Shown piece after piece: positions 24,236-33,129 of a DNA stretch of 64,000 bases. Origin of the DNA: Inhella proteolytica. GTDB taxonomy: Bacteria > Pseudomonadota > Gammaproteobacteria > Burkholderiales > Burkholderiaceae_C. Location of the stretch: contig NZ_JAEDAK010000004.1 in assembly GCF_016093275.1 (NCBI RefSeq), forward strand, positions 248,001 to 312,000. The letters are read 5' to 3'. The notes beneath the pieces were generated by a model, which was given only the letters and a program-made list of their open reading frames with translations, ran no database searches and was not told the origin of the DNA. The stretch's first letter is position 1; the number at the start of each line of letters is the position of its first letter. Both the position numbers and the translations under genes were made by a program.

Positions 24236-25381
24236 TCAGCGCCCGCGCTGCGCCAGCCACTCGTAGACCCAGGGAATCAAACGCTTTTCCAGCCCGCGGG
24301 CGGCGCCGTTCAGCGGCATCGCGGCCACCACCGCCAGCTGGTGTTGCCGGTCCACCCAGAACAGGCTGCCGCCCTTGCCGGCCCAGAACACCGTGCCGGC
24401 GGCCTGCGGGCCGTCGTCTTCGAGCTTGATGCCCAAGCCCAGGCCGTAGCCGCTGCGCGCATAGACCTCGGCCGGCAGACGGGGCTGCGCGGCGGGCAGT
24501 TGGTTGCTGAGCATGGCCTCGAACAGCGCGGGCGCCAGCAGTTTGGGCGGGCGCTGCAGCAGGGCCTGGGCAAAGCGCATGTAGTCGGCCACCGTGCCCA
24601 CCAGGCCGCCGCCGGCCGAGCGCAGACGCGGCGCCTCCAGGCCCAGGCGGCTGCTGTCGGCATCCACGCGGATGCGCTTGTAGAGCAGCGGGATGCCGCC
24701 CATCTCGTGCTGGGTGGCCAGGCGCGGGCGCTGGGCCGCTGGCACTTGAAAGCCCGTGTCCACCATGCCCAGGGGCGCAAAGACCTCGCGCGCCAGCACC
24801 TGATCGAGCGGCTGGCCGTGCAGCCGTTCGAGCACCGCGCCCAGCACGTCGCTGGACATTCCATAGGTCCAGGCCTGGCCCGGTTCATGGCGCAGCGGCA
24901 GACCGGCCAGCGCGGCCATGGCCTGCTCCAGGCTCTTGCCCTCCTGGTCCATCGGCTGGGCCCAGAGGTAGCGCAGGCCGGTCCAGCTCGTCAGGTCGCC
25001 GCCGTAGTCAAAACCCGCCGTGTGGCTCAGCAGATGGCGAATCTGGATCGTCGGCAGCTTGGCGAACTGCGGCAGCAGCTCCTGCAGCGGCGTGTCCAGG
25101 CGCAGCCGCCCGGCCTGCACCTGGCGCAACACCGCCAGGGCGGTTAACGGCTTGCTCATCGAGTACAGGCGCAGGATGGCGTCGCGCTGCAACGGCCGCT
25201 TCGTCTCCAGATCGGCCAGGCCAAAGGCTTCGTGGCGCAGCACCTGACCCTGCTGCACCACCATCAGCACCAGGCCGGGGGTCCGCTTTTCGGCGATGAA
25301 GGATTCGATCCGCTGGCGCAGGCTGTCGGCATGGACAGGCAAGGCCAGCAGGGCGCACAGCAGCAGGATCAGGGCGGGCAT
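24236..25381 (-). CDS. Exported serine hydrolase (beta-lactamase/class C-like esterase)
   Basis: 381 aa. Signal peptide 1-18 (LLLCALLALPVHA). SxxK motif S74-M-S-K77 carries the nucleophile and general base; the Tyr motif is in QAWTYGMSSDVLG, and the third motif is likely WAGKGGSLFW. This is the pattern of class C-like esterases/D-aminopeptidases rather than true AmpC. Typical activities are esterase or peptide hydrolysis. Start set by the signal peptide. Confidence 0.85.
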   Translation of the reverse strand: MPALILLLCALLALPVHADSLRQRIESFIAEKRTPGLVLMVVQQGQVLRHEAFGLADLETKRPLQRDAILRLYSMSKPLTALAVLRQVQAGRLRLDTPLQELLPQFAKLPTIQIRHLLSHTAGFDYGGDLTSWTGLRYLWAQPMDQEGKSLEQAMAALAGLPLRHEPGQAWTYGMSSDVLGAVLERLHGQPLDQVLAREVFAPLGMVDTGFQVPAAQRPRLATQHEMGGIPLLYKRIRVDADSSRLGLEAPRLRSAGGGLVGTVADYMRFAQALLQRPPKLLAPALFEAMLSNQLPAAQPRLPAEVYARSGYGLGLGIKLEDDGPQAAGTVFWAGKGGSLFWVDRQHQLAVVAAMPLNGAARGLEKRLIPWVYEWLAQRGR

Positions 25382-25455
25382 GGACGGGTGGGCAGTGGCA
25401 GCAGGGCCGCCATGCTCCCGCCCGGATGTGAAGCCAGGATCAAGACGCGCGCAGG

Positions 25456-25989
25456 CTACTGGCCGAAGTGCATCTGGTAGCGCGCGCCGTCGGAGAACAG
25501 GCAGGCGCCGACACCCTGGTTGGCAGCGGTGAGGATGTATTCGCACTGCGCGTTCACGCCCGTGCCGGCGGCATTGGCAATGCCGCGCCGGCCGCTGGTG
25601 CGCGCGCTGCCCTCGCCGAATTGATGGCTCAGCAGGGTGCCGAAGCCGGGGTAGTCGGGCGTCACCCGCGTGGCCTCGCCCTGCAGATTGCGGCCCTGGT
25701 AGGCGATGCTGAAGCTGCCCTTGCCGTTCTGGTTGTCCATCACCACGGCGCTCAAGGGGCCGGCGCCGGTGGCTTCGGCGTTCAAGGGGTAGAGGCGGAC
25801 CTGCAGCACCTGGGGTCCCAAGGGCGCGGCCTGCAGCAGCACGGCCGGTGCGGGCGGTGGCTGGCGCAGGTGATGGGGTTCCAGCGGCACCACCATGCAG
25901 GCGCTCAGGCTGCTGGCCAGCAAGGCGGCCGCAGCCAGCGCGCGGCGCGGCTGCGATTGGAAAGAGGAGAGGATGGGGCGAGCCTTCAT
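25456..25989 (-). CDS. Putative lipoprotein, function unknown
   Basis: 177 aa. N-terminal basic stretch, hydrophobic core and lipobox LSAC (C31) mark a lipoprotein. The mature part starts with a Pro-rich linker, then a beta-rich domain (SAVVMDNQNGKGSFSIAYQG, NAQCEYILTAANQGVGACLF) with two cysteines that could form a disulfide. No family recognised. Confidence 0.65.
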   Translation of the reverse strand: MKARPILSSFQSQPRRALAAAALLASSLSACMVVPLEPHHLRQPPPAPAVLLQAAPLGPQVLQVRLYPLNAEATGAGPLSAVVMDNQNGKGSFSIAYQGRNLQGEATRVTPDYPGFGTLLSHQFGEGSARTSGRRGIANAAGTGVNAQCEYILTAANQGVGACLFSDGARYQMHFGQ

Positions 25990-26114
25990 GCGTCACCTGC
26001 AGGATTCGCGGCACATGCCGCGGCGCGCATGGTGCAAAGCTGCGGGGCGCAAGGCCAGCGCGCGCGCCAAGGTATTGCGGCGCGCGCCCGCCGGGCGCAT
26101 GCCGCGCGCCGCGT

Positions 26115-27428
26115 TCAGCCGCCGAACACTCGCCTGGCGTGAATGCCCAGACCCTGCGCCACCGAGGCCAGCGGGTCGCCCTGCACGCGCTGGGCCTGCG
26201 GGAAGGGGGCGGCAATCGCCTCCACCAGATGGGTCAGGCCGGTGGAGCCACCGGTGAAGTAGAGCGCGTCCACGCTCGCCAGCCCGGCGCGGCGCAGGGT
26301 CTCCTGGGCGGCGCCGGCAATCGCGGCCACGTCCTCGGCCAGCGCGGCCTGGGCCTCGCCGCGCTGCATCGGCCAGTGCAGGCCGGTCTCGATCAGGCCG
26401 AGGTCGAAGTCGTGCTGGTCCTCGGCGGCGCGGCGGCCATCGGAGCCGCTCAGGTCGATCTTGCCCTGCTCGGCCAGATCGGCCAGATGGTGGCCCAGAT
26501 GGTCTTCCAGCACCGTCATCAGGCGGCGGTGCTCGGCTGGGTCGGCGTAGTCGGCCTTGCGCAAGCGCATCTCGGCCACCACGGCCGGGGTGTAGCAGGT
26601 GTTGATCAGGTGCCAGGTCGCAAGGTCGAAGGTGATGCCGCTGGGCACCTCGCGCGCCGGGCCGTCGGCGCGTGCCGGGCCCAGGCTGCCATGGCCGAGC
26701 GCGCGCATCGGCCCGGCCAGGGCGACGCGGCGGTCGAAGTCGGTACCCGCGATATGGATGCCGTGGTGGCCCAGGATGTCGGCGCGACGGTCGGCCAGGC
26801 GCAGGCGCTGCGGGCCCACGCGCACGACCGAGAAGTCCGAGGTGCCGCCGCCGATGTCGGCCACCAGCACGGTCTGCTCGCAGCGGGCCTGGCGCTCGTA
26901 GTCGAAGGCCGCGGCGATCGGTTCGAACTGGAAGCTCAGCTCCTCGAAGCCCACCGCGCGCGCGCAGACCTCCAGCGCGGCCTGGGCCTGGGCGTCGCGC
27001 GCCGGGTCCTCGTCGACGAAGTAGACCGGCCGGCCCAGCACGGCATGCGTCAGCGCCCGGCCGCCCTGCGCGCCTTCGGCCACGCGCTTGAGCCGCTTCA
27101 GATAGCCGGACACCACGTCGGCGTACTTCACCGAGCGGCCGCCGCCGACATCGGTGTGGCGGTCCAGCAGGTCGCTGCCGAGGATGGACTTCATCGAGCG
27201 CATCAGGCGCCCGTCATGCCCGTCCACATAGGCCGCCAGCGCGGCGCGGCCAAAGGCGCGCGGCGGGCCGTCGGCATCGTGCGCACCCTCGGCGTAGTAG
27301 TAGACGGCGGTGGGCATGGTGCGCGCCGCGCCTTCCAGCGGCACCAGGGCCATGGCATCGCCCTGGGGAAGGGCGACGGCGGAATTGGAGGTGCCGAAGT
27401 CGATGGCGCAGAACGAAGGGGTGGCCAT
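26115..27428 (-). CDS. Hsp70-like (YegD-type) chaperone-fold protein
   Basis: 437 aa. Actin-fold ATPase motifs are present: AIDFGTSNSAVAL (phosphate 1), LVADIGGGTSDFSVVRVG (phosphate 2) and ALYFTGGSTGLTHLVEA (adenosine). No C-terminal substrate-binding domain, so it is shorter than DnaK, as in E. coli YegD. Start at 27428 opens directly on the ATPase fold. The physiological role of YegD-type proteins is unknown. Confidence 0.88.
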   Translation of the reverse strand: MATPSFCAIDFGTSNSAVALPQGDAMALVPLEGAARTMPTAVYYYAEGAHDADGPPRAFGRAALAAYVDGHDGRLMRSMKSILGSDLLDRHTDVGGGRSVKYADVVSGYLKRLKRVAEGAQGGRALTHAVLGRPVYFVDEDPARDAQAQAALEVCARAVGFEELSFQFEPIAAAFDYERQARCEQTVLVADIGGGTSDFSVVRVGPQRLRLADRRADILGHHGIHIAGTDFDRRVALAGPMRALGHGSLGPARADGPAREVPSGITFDLATWHLINTCYTPAVVAEMRLRKADYADPAEHRRLMTVLEDHLGHHLADLAEQGKIDLSGSDGRRAAEDQHDFDLGLIETGLHWPMQRGEAQAALAEDVAAIAGAAQETLRRAGLASVDALYFTGGSTGLTHLVEAIAAPFPQAQRVQGDPLASVAQGLGIHARRVFGG

Positions 27429-27492
27429 GACCGGGCTCCTGGAATTCAAAGGGGCCGGGATTGTGCCCGGCCGGCCCTGCAGGGCCGCAAGC

Positions 27493-28641
27493 TCAGGGCC
27501 GCAGCGCCTGCAGCCGCCCCAACGCCGCCTCCAGCGTGGCCGCCTTCTTGGCAAAGCAGAAGCGCACCTGGCGGCGTTCCTGCGGCCTGGAATAGAAGAC
27601 CGAGAGCGGAATCGCCGCCACGCCGATCTGCGTGGTCAGCCATTCGGCGAATGCCAGCTCGGGTACATCCGACACGGCGCTGTAGTCCACGGTCTGGAAA
27701 TAAGTGCCCTCGCAAGGCAGCAGCTTCAACGGCGTGGCGGCCAGGCCGGCGCGGAAGGCATCGCGCTTGGCCTGGTAGAAATCCGCCAGGCCCTGCCAGG
27801 GTGCCGGGTCGGCCATGTAGTCGGCCAGGCCCCATTGGGCCGGGGTGTTGACGGTGAAGACCGTGTACTGGTGCAGCTTGCGAAAGGCCGCACTCAAAGC
27901 CTGAGGCGCGGCCACGAAGCCGACCTTCCAGCCGGTGACATGGAAGGTCTTGCCGAAGGAGGAGATCAGGAAGCTGCGCGCCGCCAGCGCCGGGTGCTTG
28001 GCGACCGACTGGTGCGCCTGGCCATCGAACACCATGTGCTCGTAGACCTCGTCGCTAATGACGATCAGGTCGTGCTGCTCGGCCAGCGCGGCGAGGGTGC
28101 GCAGATCGTCCTCGGACGCCACGCGGCCGCTGGGGTTGTGCGGGGTGTTGAGGATCAGCGCGCGCGTGCGCGGCGTCAGCGCGGCGCGCACCGCGTCCCA
28201 ATCGATGCGGTAGTCGGCCGTCATCGGCACGCCCACCGGCGTGGCGCCGGCCAGGCGGATGGCCGGGATGTAGCTGTCGTAAGCCGGCTCGATCAGGATC
28301 ACTTCATCGCCCGCGCCCACGCTGCACTGGATGGCGGTGAACAGGGCCTGCGTGGCGCCGGCGGTGATGGTGATCTCGGCCTCGGCGTCATAGGCCCGGC
28401 CATGGCCGCCCAGCAGCTGCGCGGCCACGCGCTGGCGCAGCAGCGGGATGCCGGGCATCGGCGGGTACTGGTTGTGGCCGGCGTGCAGGGCGCGGTTCAC
28501 GGCTTCGAGCAGCGCGGGGTCGCAATCGAAATCCGGAAAGCCCTGGCCCAGATTGATGGCGCCATGCTGGGCCGCCAACTGGGACATGCGGGAAAAGATG
28601 GTGGCGCCGATGGCCGGCAGCTTGTCGGGGAGCGTGGGCAT
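27493..28641 (-). CDS. PLP-dependent methionine aminotransferase (YbdL-like)
   Basis: 382 aa fold-type I aminotransferase. Substrate loop GQGFPDFD (33-40), Asn ligand N169 in NTPHNPSG, D197 and Y200 in ISDEVYEH, and Schiff-base lysine K231 in SSFGKTFHVTGWKVG. The GFPDFDCD and NQYPPMPG motifs place it with YbdL/kynurenine-oxoglutarate transaminase-like enzymes, which prefer methionine, histidine and aromatic amino acids. Same strand as the small genes upstream. Confidence 0.88.
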   Translation of the reverse strand: MPTLPDKLPAIGATIFSRMSQLAAQHGAINLGQGFPDFDCDPALLEAVNRALHAGHNQYPPMPGIPLLRQRVAAQLLGGHGRAYDAEAEITITAGATQALFTAIQCSVGAGDEVILIEPAYDSYIPAIRLAGATPVGVPMTADYRIDWDAVRAALTPRTRALILNTPHNPSGRVASEDDLRTLAALAEQHDLIVISDEVYEHMVFDGQAHQSVAKHPALAARSFLISSFGKTFHVTGWKVGFVAAPQALSAAFRKLHQYTVFTVNTPAQWGLADYMADPAPWQGLADFYQAKRDAFRAGLAATPLKLLPCEGTYFQTVDYSAVSDVPELAFAEWLTTQIGVAAIPLSVFYSRPQERRQVRFCFAKKAATLEAALGRLQALRP

Positions 28642-28699
28642 GGGGCGATTCTGGGCTGGCGCGGCTCCCGGGCGGAAGAAGGCAGGCTTCCGGAACGGG

Positions 28700-29056
28700 T
28701 CAGCGCGTCGACGTGCCGGCTGGCTCGCACAGGCCCGCCGTCACCAGCAGGATGTGCAGCTCCTTGGCCGGCACTTCGAAGGCCACACCGCGCTCCTGGC
28801 CTTGGGCCGGCATCTCCTTCTGCGTGAAGGCCAGGCCCTGGCGCTTCAGCAGCTCGGCCAGCTGCGCCGGCGTGCGCAAGCTGGCGGCGCCGGGCAGCTT
28901 GCGTTCCAGCACGGCCAAGGGGGCGCATTCGCCATGGCGGGCCATCAGGCGCCACTCGGGTTCGGCGGCTTGCGCGGGGCCAGGCCCCAGCGCGGCCAGC
29001 AGGATTGGCAAAGCTGGCAGGGCCATGAGCAACCGGGTCCGTAGACGGGCTGGCAT
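28700..29056 (-). CDS. Small exported protein, function unknown
   Basis: 118 aa. Signal peptide (LLMALPALPILLAALGPGPAQA). Mature part of about 87 residues with two cysteines (GECAPL, AGLCEP) and no recognised family. Start chosen at the signal-peptide Met; ATG codons within the first residues (for example MALPALP) are alternatives. Confidence 0.6.
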   Translation of the reverse strand: MPARLRTRLLMALPALPILLAALGPGPAQAAEPEWRLMARHGECAPLAVLERKLPGAASLRTPAQLAELLKRQGLAFTQKEMPAQGQERGVAFEVPAKELHILLVTAGLCEPAGTSTR

Positions 29057-29096
29057 GGTGAGGCGATTGGCGTCGGCAGAAGGGATGGTCTCGCGC

Positions 29097-29630
29097 TCAG
29101 AGCGGGACCCAGGCGCGGAAGCCCCGCGCGGCGTAGTAGGCGTCAGCTCCGTTGTGGTACGTGAACACGCGCTCGTAGCGCCGGTCGCCAAACAGTGCGC
29201 CGCCCAGGGCACGCAGCTCGGGCGGGGTCAGCAGCCAGCTCGAAGTCTTGCGGTCGAACGCGCCCAGCTGCTGCAGCGCGCGGTACTGCGACTCGTCGAG
29301 CAGGGTCGCGCCCAGGGCCTCGGCCTGCTCGAGCGCGCTGCCGGCCGGCGGGTTCTGCTTGCGGCCTTCGCGCGCGGCGCGGTCGTAGCAGAGCGAGCGG
29401 CGGCCGCTCGGGCTCTCGGCCGCGCAGTCGCAAACGCCCAGCGCACCGTTCAGCACCACCAGGTCCGGCTCGCCGCCGCTGGCCTCCATGGCTTGCAGGG
29501 TTTGCAGCAGCGCCGGGCGGGCCTGCAGGCGCTCGGCCACCGCCACCCAGGCCAGGCCGGGGTGGCGCTGCGGGTGCTGTTCAAAACGGGTCTGCAGCTG
29601 GCGCAGCAGCGCGGCATCGGGTTCAGACAT
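29097..29630 (-). CDS. DUF4256 family protein
   Basis: 177 aa. The C-terminal block KTSSWLLTPPELRALGGALF then GDRRYERVFTYHNGADAYY is diagnostic of DUF4256. Function unknown. Cytosolic. The start (29630) overlaps the end of the DUF6151-like gene by 8 bases, so they are coupled. Confidence 0.85.
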   Translation of the reverse strand: MSEPDAALLRQLQTRFEQHPQRHPGLAWVAVAERLQARPALLQTLQAMEASGGEPDLVVLNGALGVCDCAAESPSGRRSLCYDRAAREGRKQNPPAGSALEQAEALGATLLDESQYRALQQLGAFDRKTSSWLLTPPELRALGGALFGDRRYERVFTYHNGADAYYAARGFRAWVPL

Positions 29631-30213
29631 GGGCATCCTCTTGTTTGAGACGGGCCAGCTCGGCGGGCGCCAGCACCTGCGGACGGGCCACCGGGGCACC
29701 CTCGGCGGTGAACAGCGGCGAGCCCTTGTAGCGACCCGCCAGGCGTTCACCCGCCATCAGGCGCAGCGAGCGCAGGATCGCGCCACCCAGGCTGCGCTGG
29801 CGCGGCTTGGGCTGGCCCAGCGCGGTGTCGGTGTTCACCACGGCCACGGCGGTGCCGAAGGCCGCATTCAGCTGCTGCCGGTCCAGACAGCTGTGCAGCA
29901 GGCCGATGAACCCGAGCTTGGGGTTCATCAAGGTATTGCCGATCGGCGTGCGGCAGCAGCCGGCATACCAGCGCAGCATGCCGCGCTCGCTCAGGCGCAG
30001 GGCGGCCAGGTGTTCGCTGCCGCGGGTCCAGCGCAGGCGCGATTGCGTCAGCTGCACGATCTCGCTGCCGCCTTGCGCGTCCAGCACCTCCGGCCGCTGC
30101 AGTAAGCGCGCGAAGGCACGGCAGTCCGTGCAGTAGCAGAGCAGGCGGTTGGCGAGCCCGGTCGGTTGCAGCTCGCCTTGCAGGGCGCTGCATTGGCATT
30201 GAAGACTGGGCAT
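29623..30213 (-). CDS. DUF6151-like, GFA-type zinc-binding protein
   Basis: 196 aa. Cysteines are arranged as in the glutathione-dependent formaldehyde-activating (GFA/Mss4-like) fold: QCQCSAL near the N-terminus, LLCYCTDCRAF, and GCCRTPIGNT. I recognise it as DUF6151-like. Zn2+ binding is expected; enzyme activity is unknown. ATG at 30213 is preferred because the CxC motif follows at once (MPSLQCQC); ATG at 30225 is an alternative. Confidence 0.75.
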   Translation of the reverse strand: MPSLQCQCSALQGELQPTGLANRLLCYCTDCRAFARLLQRPEVLDAQGGSEIVQLTQSRLRWTRGSEHLAALRLSERGMLRWYAGCCRTPIGNTLMNPKLGFIGLLHSCLDRQQLNAAFGTAVAVVNTDTALGQPKPRQRSLGGAILRSLRLMAGERLAGRYKGSPLFTAEGAPVARPQVLAPAELARLKQEDAHV

Positions 30214-30313
30214 GCTCTCCCGCATCCGGGCGTGTTGGCGAAGCGCGCAGGGTAGCGAAGCACGCGCGGCCTGGCTTCCGTCAGAGGCAGGAAGTGGGCG
30301 GCCTGCTGGCGCT

Positions 30314-30664
30314 TCATTGCCGCATGATCTTCTCCAACGCCTTGCCCTTGGCCAGCTCGTCGACCAGCTTGTCCAGCTGGCGGATCTTGCGCATCAAGGG
30401 GTGCTCGACTTCCTCCACCCGCACCCCGCAGACCACGCCCTTGATCAAGACCGCATTCGGGTTGAAGGCCGGCGCCTGGGCGAAGAAGCATTCCAGATCG
30501 TGCTCCGAGCCGATCTGCGCCCGCAGGCCTTCGGCGCTGTAACCCGTGAGCCAGGCAATCACCCGGTCGAGCTCGGCCTGCGTGCGCCCCTTGCACTCGG
30601 CCTTCTTCAGGTACATCGGGTAGAGGCTGGCGAACTTGATGGCGAAGACTTTTTCGAGGCGCAT
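30314..30664 (-). CDS. DUF2200 family protein
   Basis: 116 aa. The family blocks are clear: [17 protein letters not shown] at the start, [19 protein letters not shown] in the middle, and [20 protein letters not shown] at the end. Function unknown. The start at 30664 matches the family N-terminus. Lies 17 nt after the DUF1697 gene on the same strand. Confidence 0.88.
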   Translation of the reverse strand: MRLEKVFAIKFASLYPMYLKKAECKGRTQAELDRVIAWLTGYSAEGLRAQIGSEHDLECFFAQAPAFNPNAVLIKGVVCGVRVEEVEHPLMRKIRQLDKLVDELAKGKALEKIMRQ

Positions 30665-30681
30665 GAGAGCTCCTGGGGTGC

Positions 30682-31200
30682 CTAGGCAAACGCGCATTTC
30701 CGAACCGTGTCCCAGGTCCGGGTCGTGATCTCCTTGCCGAAGCGGCGCTCCAGCAAGGCCATGAAGGCCGGCGCCTTCGCGTTCGGCACATAGGCCGCCA
30801 GCACTTCGGTGCCGGCCAGGGCCAGGATGGCCGCCTGGGCCTGGCGGATCGGCAGTTCGAGCGCCTCGCCCGCATAGGGTCGGCGCAGAAAGGCCACGAT
30901 GGGCTTGGCCTCGGCCGGCAGTGCGAAGGCGGCGAAGGGCTCGGCCTCCACCAGGGCCTGCAGAAAGCTGGCCGGCCGCACGATGGTCTTGAAGGCCCGC
31001 CCCCAGTGCGCCTGCATGGCCTGCTCGGCCGCCCGCTCCAGCACCGGCACCTCAGCCGGCCGGGCCGTGAAGGCCACGTTGCCGCTGGACAGCAGGGTCC
31101 TGACGTCCTGGAAGCCAGCCGCCTCGAAACAGAGCTTGAGCTCGGGCATCCGGCAGTTCATCGGGCTGACACCACGCAGCAGGGCGATATAGCGCTTCAT
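30682..31200 (-). CDS. DUF1697 family protein
   Basis: 172 aa. [21 protein letters not shown] followed by [15 protein letters not shown] and a C-terminal [21 protein letters not shown] define DUF1697. Function unknown. Divergent from the exported DJ-1 gene with a 127-nt intergenic region. Confidence 0.88.
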   Translation of the reverse strand: MKRYIALLRGVSPMNCRMPELKLCFEAAGFQDVRTLLSSGNVAFTARPAEVPVLERAAEQAMQAHWGRAFKTIVRPASFLQALVEAEPFAAFALPAEAKPIVAFLRRPYAGEALELPIRQAQAAILALAGTEVLAAYVPNAKAPAFMALLERRFGKEITTRTWDTVRKCAFA

Positions 31201-31327
31201 CGTCGCAAGGCAAGGGGGCAGAGCAGGGGCGGGGGCTGGCCAGCCCGCAGTAGAGCGCAAGCGCTTGATCCTTTCTTGATCTTCCAGGCTCAGCATCGCG
31301 GCCCTCAACCCAACCAAGGAGCCCACC

Positions 31328-32449
31328 ATGCCCCTGCTCAAACCCAGCCTGGCCGCCCTGCTGCTGGCCCTTGCCGCCAGCGCCAGCGCCGCCCCGCCCA
31401 AGGTCCTGCTCATCGTCAGCAGCGAAGGCCGCGATGCCGGCAAGACCCGGCCCGGCTTCGAGATGGACGAGTACGCGCTGGCCTACCAGGTGCTGCGCGC
31501 CAATGGCCTGCAGATCGAGGTCGCCAGCCCGGCCGGTGGTGCGGTGGTGGCCGACAAATTCAACCCCGCCGAGGACCAGATACAGGCCCTGCCGCCCGAG
31601 GCCCATGAACTGCTGCAGGCGACGCGGCGCACCGCCGATCTGCAGGCCGGCGAGCATGCCGCGGTCTTCATCGTCGGCGGCAAGGGCGCGATGTTCGATC
31701 TGCCGCGCGACCCCGCGCTGGCCGCGCTGCTGGCCGCGCATTTGCAGCAGGGCGGGGTGCTGGCGGCGGTCTGCCATGGCCCGGCGGCGCTGGCCGCGGT
31801 GCAGATCGAGGGCAAGCCCCTGGTGCAGGGCCGGCGCCTCACCGGTTTCACGGACGAGGAGGAGGCCGTGTTCGGCAAGCGCTGGGCCAAGGAGTACCCG
31901 TTCTGGCTGGAGACGCGGCTGCGCGAACAGGGCGCGCGCTGGGAAGAAGCGGCGCTGATGATGCCCAAGGTGGTGGTGGATGGCCGCCTGGTCACCGGCC
32001 AGAACCCCTTCTCCACCGCCCAGGCGGCCGAGGAGCTGGTGCGCCTGCTGGGCCGCCAGCCGGTGGCGCGCACGCCCTTCAAGGAAGAGGCCAGCATGGG
32101 CCTGGTGACGCGCTGGCTGGGCGGCGCACCGGGCGAGCGCCAAGCCGTGCGCGCCGCACTGCAGGCCGAGCCGCAGAAATACAAGGCGGACCTGATCGCG
32201 ATGCTGGGCGTGTTCCAGTTCAAATCGGCCCCCAATGACGCCGCCCGCCGCCAGGCCCTTGCCGTGATGGAACTGGCCCAACCTCATTTCGAGCACCCGC
32301 AGCTGCGCCTGACGCTGGCGCAGGCCCATGCCGCGCTGGGCGAGCCGGCGCGCGCCCGCGCGCTGCTGCAAGCCCTGCTGGCCGGCAAGCTGGACGAGCG
32401 CGAACGCGCCGCCGCGCAGCAGGCGTTGGCCGCCCTGCCCTCGAGCTGA
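31328..32449 (+). CDS. Exported DJ-1/PfpI-family protein with helical-repeat C-terminus
   Basis: 373 aa. Signal peptide 1-22 (LLLALAASASAA), so the protein should be periplasmic. A DJ-1/Hsp31-like domain (25-250) has the Glu region PGFEMDEYALAY (E45/E48) and the nucleophile C149-H150 in LAAVCHGPAAL. The C-terminal 110 residues resemble TPR helices (RLTLAQAHAALGEPARARALL). AAGGAG-type Shine-Dalgarno (AAGGAG, 31316-31321). The stop overlaps the response-regulator start by one base (TGATG), tying it to the two-component system. Roles of relatives include glyoxalase and chaperone/deglycase activities. Confidence 0.85.
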   Translation: MPLLKPSLAALLLALAASASAAPPKVLLIVSSEGRDAGKTRPGFEMDEYALAYQVLRANGLQIEVASPAGGAVVADKFNPAEDQIQALPPEAHELLQATRRTADLQAGEHAAVFIVGGKGAMFDLPRDPALAALLAAHLQQGGVLAAVCHGPAALAAVQIEGKPLVQGRRLTGFTDEEEAVFGKRWAKEYPFWLETRLREQGARWEEAALMMPKVVVDGRLVTGQNPFSTAQAAEELVRLLGRQPVARTPFKEEASMGLVTRWLGGAPGERQAVRAALQAEPQKYKADLIAMLGVFQFKSAPNDAARRQALAVMELAQPHFEHPQLRLTLAQAHAALGEPARARALLQALLAGKLDERERAAAQQALAALPSS

Positions 32450-33129
32450 TGCCGCCACTGCACGTCCTGCTGGTCGAAGACCACGCGCCCTTGCGCGAGC
32501 AGGTGGCGGCCGCCTTGCGCGGCGCCGGCCACCGCGTCAGCGAGGCCGCCGATGGCCGGCTGGCGCTGCAGCAGGCGCTCGACGAACTGCCCGATGTGCT
32601 GGTGCTGGACCTGGGCCTGCCCGGGCTCGACGGGTTGCAGGTCTGTGCGCGCCTGCGCGCCCAGGCCGCCCACCATGTGCCGGTGCTGATGCTGACCGCG
32701 CGCGACGCCCTGCCCGACAAGCTGCAGGGCTTTGCCGCCGGCAGCGACGACTACCTCGTCAAGCCCTTCGCCGCGGCGGAGTTGCTGGCGCGCGTGCAGG
32801 CGCTGGCGATGCGCCGCGGCGCCGGCCAGGACTATCTGCTGCGCCTGGGCCCGCTGGCCCTGGACCGCCGCGCCGGCCAGGCCTGGCGTGACGACCAGGC
32901 ACTGACGCTACCGCCCACGCCCTTGGCCATCCTGCGCCTGCTGATGGAGGCGCACCCGCGCGCGCTGACGCGCAGCGAGCTGATCCGTCGGCTCTGGGAC
33001 GACGACCCGCCCGATTCGGACCCGCTGCGCAGCCACATCCACAGCTTGCGCGCAGTGCTGGACCGGCCCTTCGCCACTGCGCTGCTGAAGACCGTGCACG
33101 GCCTGGGCTTCCGGCTGGACCTGCCATGA
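32449..33129 (+). CDS. OmpR/PhoP-family response regulator
   Basis: 226 aa. Receiver domain 1-118 with acidic pair E10-D11, phospho-acceptor D54 (LVLDLGLPGLDG) and K in YLVKPF. Winged-helix DNA-binding domain at about 130-225 (LTRSELIRRLW, then LRSHIHSLRAVLD and TVHGLGFRLD). QseB/PmrA-like architecture. Start coupled to the DJ-1 gene (TGATG) and stop coupled to the sensor kinase (ATGA). Confidence 0.93.
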   Translation: MPPLHVLLVEDHAPLREQVAAALRGAGHRVSEAADGRLALQQALDELPDVLVLDLGLPGLDGLQVCARLRAQAAHHVPVLMLTARDALPDKLQGFAAGSDDYLVKPFAAAELLARVQALAMRRGAGQDYLLRLGPLALDRRAGQAWRDDQALTLPPTPLAILRLLMEAHPRALTRSELIRRLWDDDPPDSDPLRSHIHSLRAVLDRPFATALLKTVHGLGFRLDLP

